Below, in pieces: positions 5,165-5,783 of a stretch of 5,783 nucleotides of DNA. Both the position numbers and the translations under genes were made by a program. This DNA comes from Bacillota bacterium (GTDB lineage: Bacteria > Bacillota > Clostridia > Oscillospirales > Acutalibacteraceae), in assembly GCA_023420245.1 (NCBI GenBank), contig JAEZWL010000199.1, forward strand, positions 1 through 5,783. The letters run 5' to 3'. Below the pieces are notes generated by a model, which did no database searches, was not told the origin of the DNA, and saw only the letters and a list, made by a program, of their open reading frames with translations. The stretch's first letter is position 1, and every line of letters begins with the position of its first letter.

Positions 5165-5467
5165 TCACACCTCATTGTATGTGACCGCACAGATTGACTC
5201 AATGGAAATAAAGGTAACCGCCAACGGTCTTCCCATTCGAAAACTTCGGCACTGCCGGTTTGGCGCGCTTGGCGGGCTTAGAATCAGCTTGATACAGTCG
5301 TTCTGTATTTCCATTAAAATGCCGGTGGCCCGGTTCCCATTTTCAGTAAAAACCGTAATCAGCTTTCCTTTTAACCCGTTTAAATAGCTCGGCGGCGCCG
5401 CCTTTGGCCATTCTTCAAAAACAAAGGAATTCAGTGCGCCGTAATCCTTTATGTAAATCAAAGGCAT
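5165..5467 (-). CDS. Small Sm-like-patterned protein of unknown function, 100 aa
   Basis: Residues 34-63 follow the beta-barrel pattern of Sm1-type motifs: GKLITVFTENG, then TGILMEI, a turn with ND and IKLIL. A second strand-rich part (82-97, AVTFISIESICAVTY) may close the barrel. No signal peptide or membrane segment is seen. I do not recognise a named family, and RNA binding is not established. The neighbour across the divergent intergenic region encodes a protein with the same core (TVFT, TG-L-L, IKL), so the two are paralogues. The start is ambiguous: the ATG at 5467 is only 1 nt from GGAGGG (5469-5474), whereas the TTG at 5461 is at a normal 7 nt and would give 98 aa. The gene lies 97 nt upstream of rubrerythrin in the same direction, without an obvious terminator between them. 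Confidence 0.75.
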   Translation of the reverse strand: MPLIYIKDYGALNSFVFEEWPKAAPPSYLNGLKGKLITVFTENGNRATGILMEIQNDCIKLILSPPSAPNRQCRSFRMGRPLAVTFISIESICAVTYNEV

Positions 5468-5468
5468 T

Positions 5469-5474
5469 CCCTCC
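5469..5474 (-). promoter_or_regulatory. Ribosome binding site favouring a TTG start
   Basis: GGAGGG on the minus strand is the only good Shine-Dalgarno sequence near this gene. Its spacing is 1 nt to the ATG at 5467 and 7 nt to the in-frame TTG at 5461, so the TTG is a serious start candidate. Confidence 0.5.
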
Positions 5475-5511
5475 GTTCTGAGTAATTAATATGCGGCGCC
5501 ACCACAATGAA

Positions 5512-5540
5512 TTAACCGAATATCTTTTTTATCATATTAT
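5512..5540 (+). promoter_or_regulatory. Possible promoter of the right-hand Sm-like gene
   Basis: TTAACC (5512-5517) and TATTAT (5535-5540) are 17 nt apart, four and five of six to the sigma-A consensus. The -10 is embedded in CATATTAT, which also fits the -10 pattern of the sporulation factors sigma-E/sigma-K, but no convincing matching -35 element was found. The call is tentative. Confidence 0.25.
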
Positions 5541-5609
5541 GGTATCGGGCGGCAATATCCTTCATCGGTAAAATCCTGACTTCCATAGATGAGAAAAGAG
5601 GTATCAGAT

Positions 5610-5783
5610 ATGCTTAATAATTGCAGGGATGACGATATCGTTCGTGTTCTTTCCGCGAATGTCGGCCGGGTTTGCACGGTGTTTACAAAAAGCGGCGGAG
5701 CCTCGGGCTGCGGCTTTACCGGGCTGCTTTCCACTGTAAATCCCGAGTATATAAAGCTCACCACCGAATTGCCCGTTGCGCCT
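5610..5783 (+). CDS. Second Sm-like-patterned small protein, partial (C-terminus off the right edge)
   Basis: The frame is open from 5610 to the window end, 58 codons. Visible residues 19-51 (GRVCTVFTKSG, then TGLLSTV, YIKLTT) align with residues 34-63 of the divergent neighbour: G-(K/R), TVFT, TG(I/L)L and IKL are shared. The insertion GASGCG makes the loop between strands slightly longer. The start at 5610 is preferred because GAGG (5598-5601) lies 8 nt upstream; the in-frame ATG at 5589 would add seven residues but has no ribosome binding site. The protein is probably about the size of its paralogue. The function is unknown. Confidence 0.7.
   Translation, partial: MLNNCRDDDIVRVLSANVGRVCTVFTKSGGASGCGFTGLLSTVNPEYIKLTTELPVAP

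Noticed and set aside
5068..5202. 45-residue N-terminal extension of rubrerythrin
   Set aside because: It has no resemblance to rubrerythrin, spans the promoter and leader, and overlaps the upstream gene.
5537..5764. Minus-strand open frame of 75 codons at the right edge
   Set aside because: It is antisense to the right-hand Sm-like gene, which has a ribosome binding site and a recognisable paralogue.
1..5783. CRISPR arrays, tRNA or rRNA genes, insertion sequences
   Set aside because: No regularly spaced repeats, tRNA cloverleaf pattern, rRNA landmarks, transposase-like frame or long terminal inverted repeats were seen on either strand.

Overview
The window looks like chromosome from a strictly anaerobic, Gram-positive bacterium of the Clostridia, most likely near the Oscillospiraceae/Ruminococcaceae. 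The reasons are strong AGGAGG-type ribosome binding sites, AT-rich intergenic DNA with textbook sigma-A promoters, a rubrerythrin with a C-terminal rubredoxin domain, and a gene pair that resembles the clostridial families DUF6323 and DUF6179. The placement is inference; there is no rRNA or other marker gene here.

Left part (1-1310). A minus-strand gene runs off the left edge. Its 322 visible residues look like a ClyA/HBL/XaxA-type alpha-helical pore-forming protein: long amphipathic helices around one hydrophobic block. Its promoter carries a 19-bp inverted repeat over the -10 box. A divergent, T-rich intergenic region follows, with a plus-strand promoter and a hairpin in the leader of the next gene.

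Centre (1311-3237). A CPBP-family intramembrane protease and tadA (tRNA adenosine deaminase) overlap by ATGA and end at an intrinsic terminator. The next 400 bases hold no protein gene. They contain a minus-strand intrinsic terminator, a foldable region upstream of it that is probably a small RNA converging on tadA, and two nearly matching consensus promoters (TTGACA-17-TATAGT) that point at each other. One promoter drives the genes to the right and the other points into the putative RNA.

Right part (3238-5783). A TTG-started DUF6323-like gene overlaps a DUF6179-like gene by 11 bp. The latter converges on rubrerythrin with overlapping stop codons, and the rubrerythrin terminator lies inside the DUF6179-like coding sequence. 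Upstream of rubrerythrin, two divergent small genes encode related proteins with an Sm-like sequence pattern; the second runs off the right edge.

The window is a patchwork of short transcription units rather than one pathway. The parts most worth following up are the toxin-like protein, the facing promoters with the putative RNA, the paired DUF genes and the divergent Sm-like pair.
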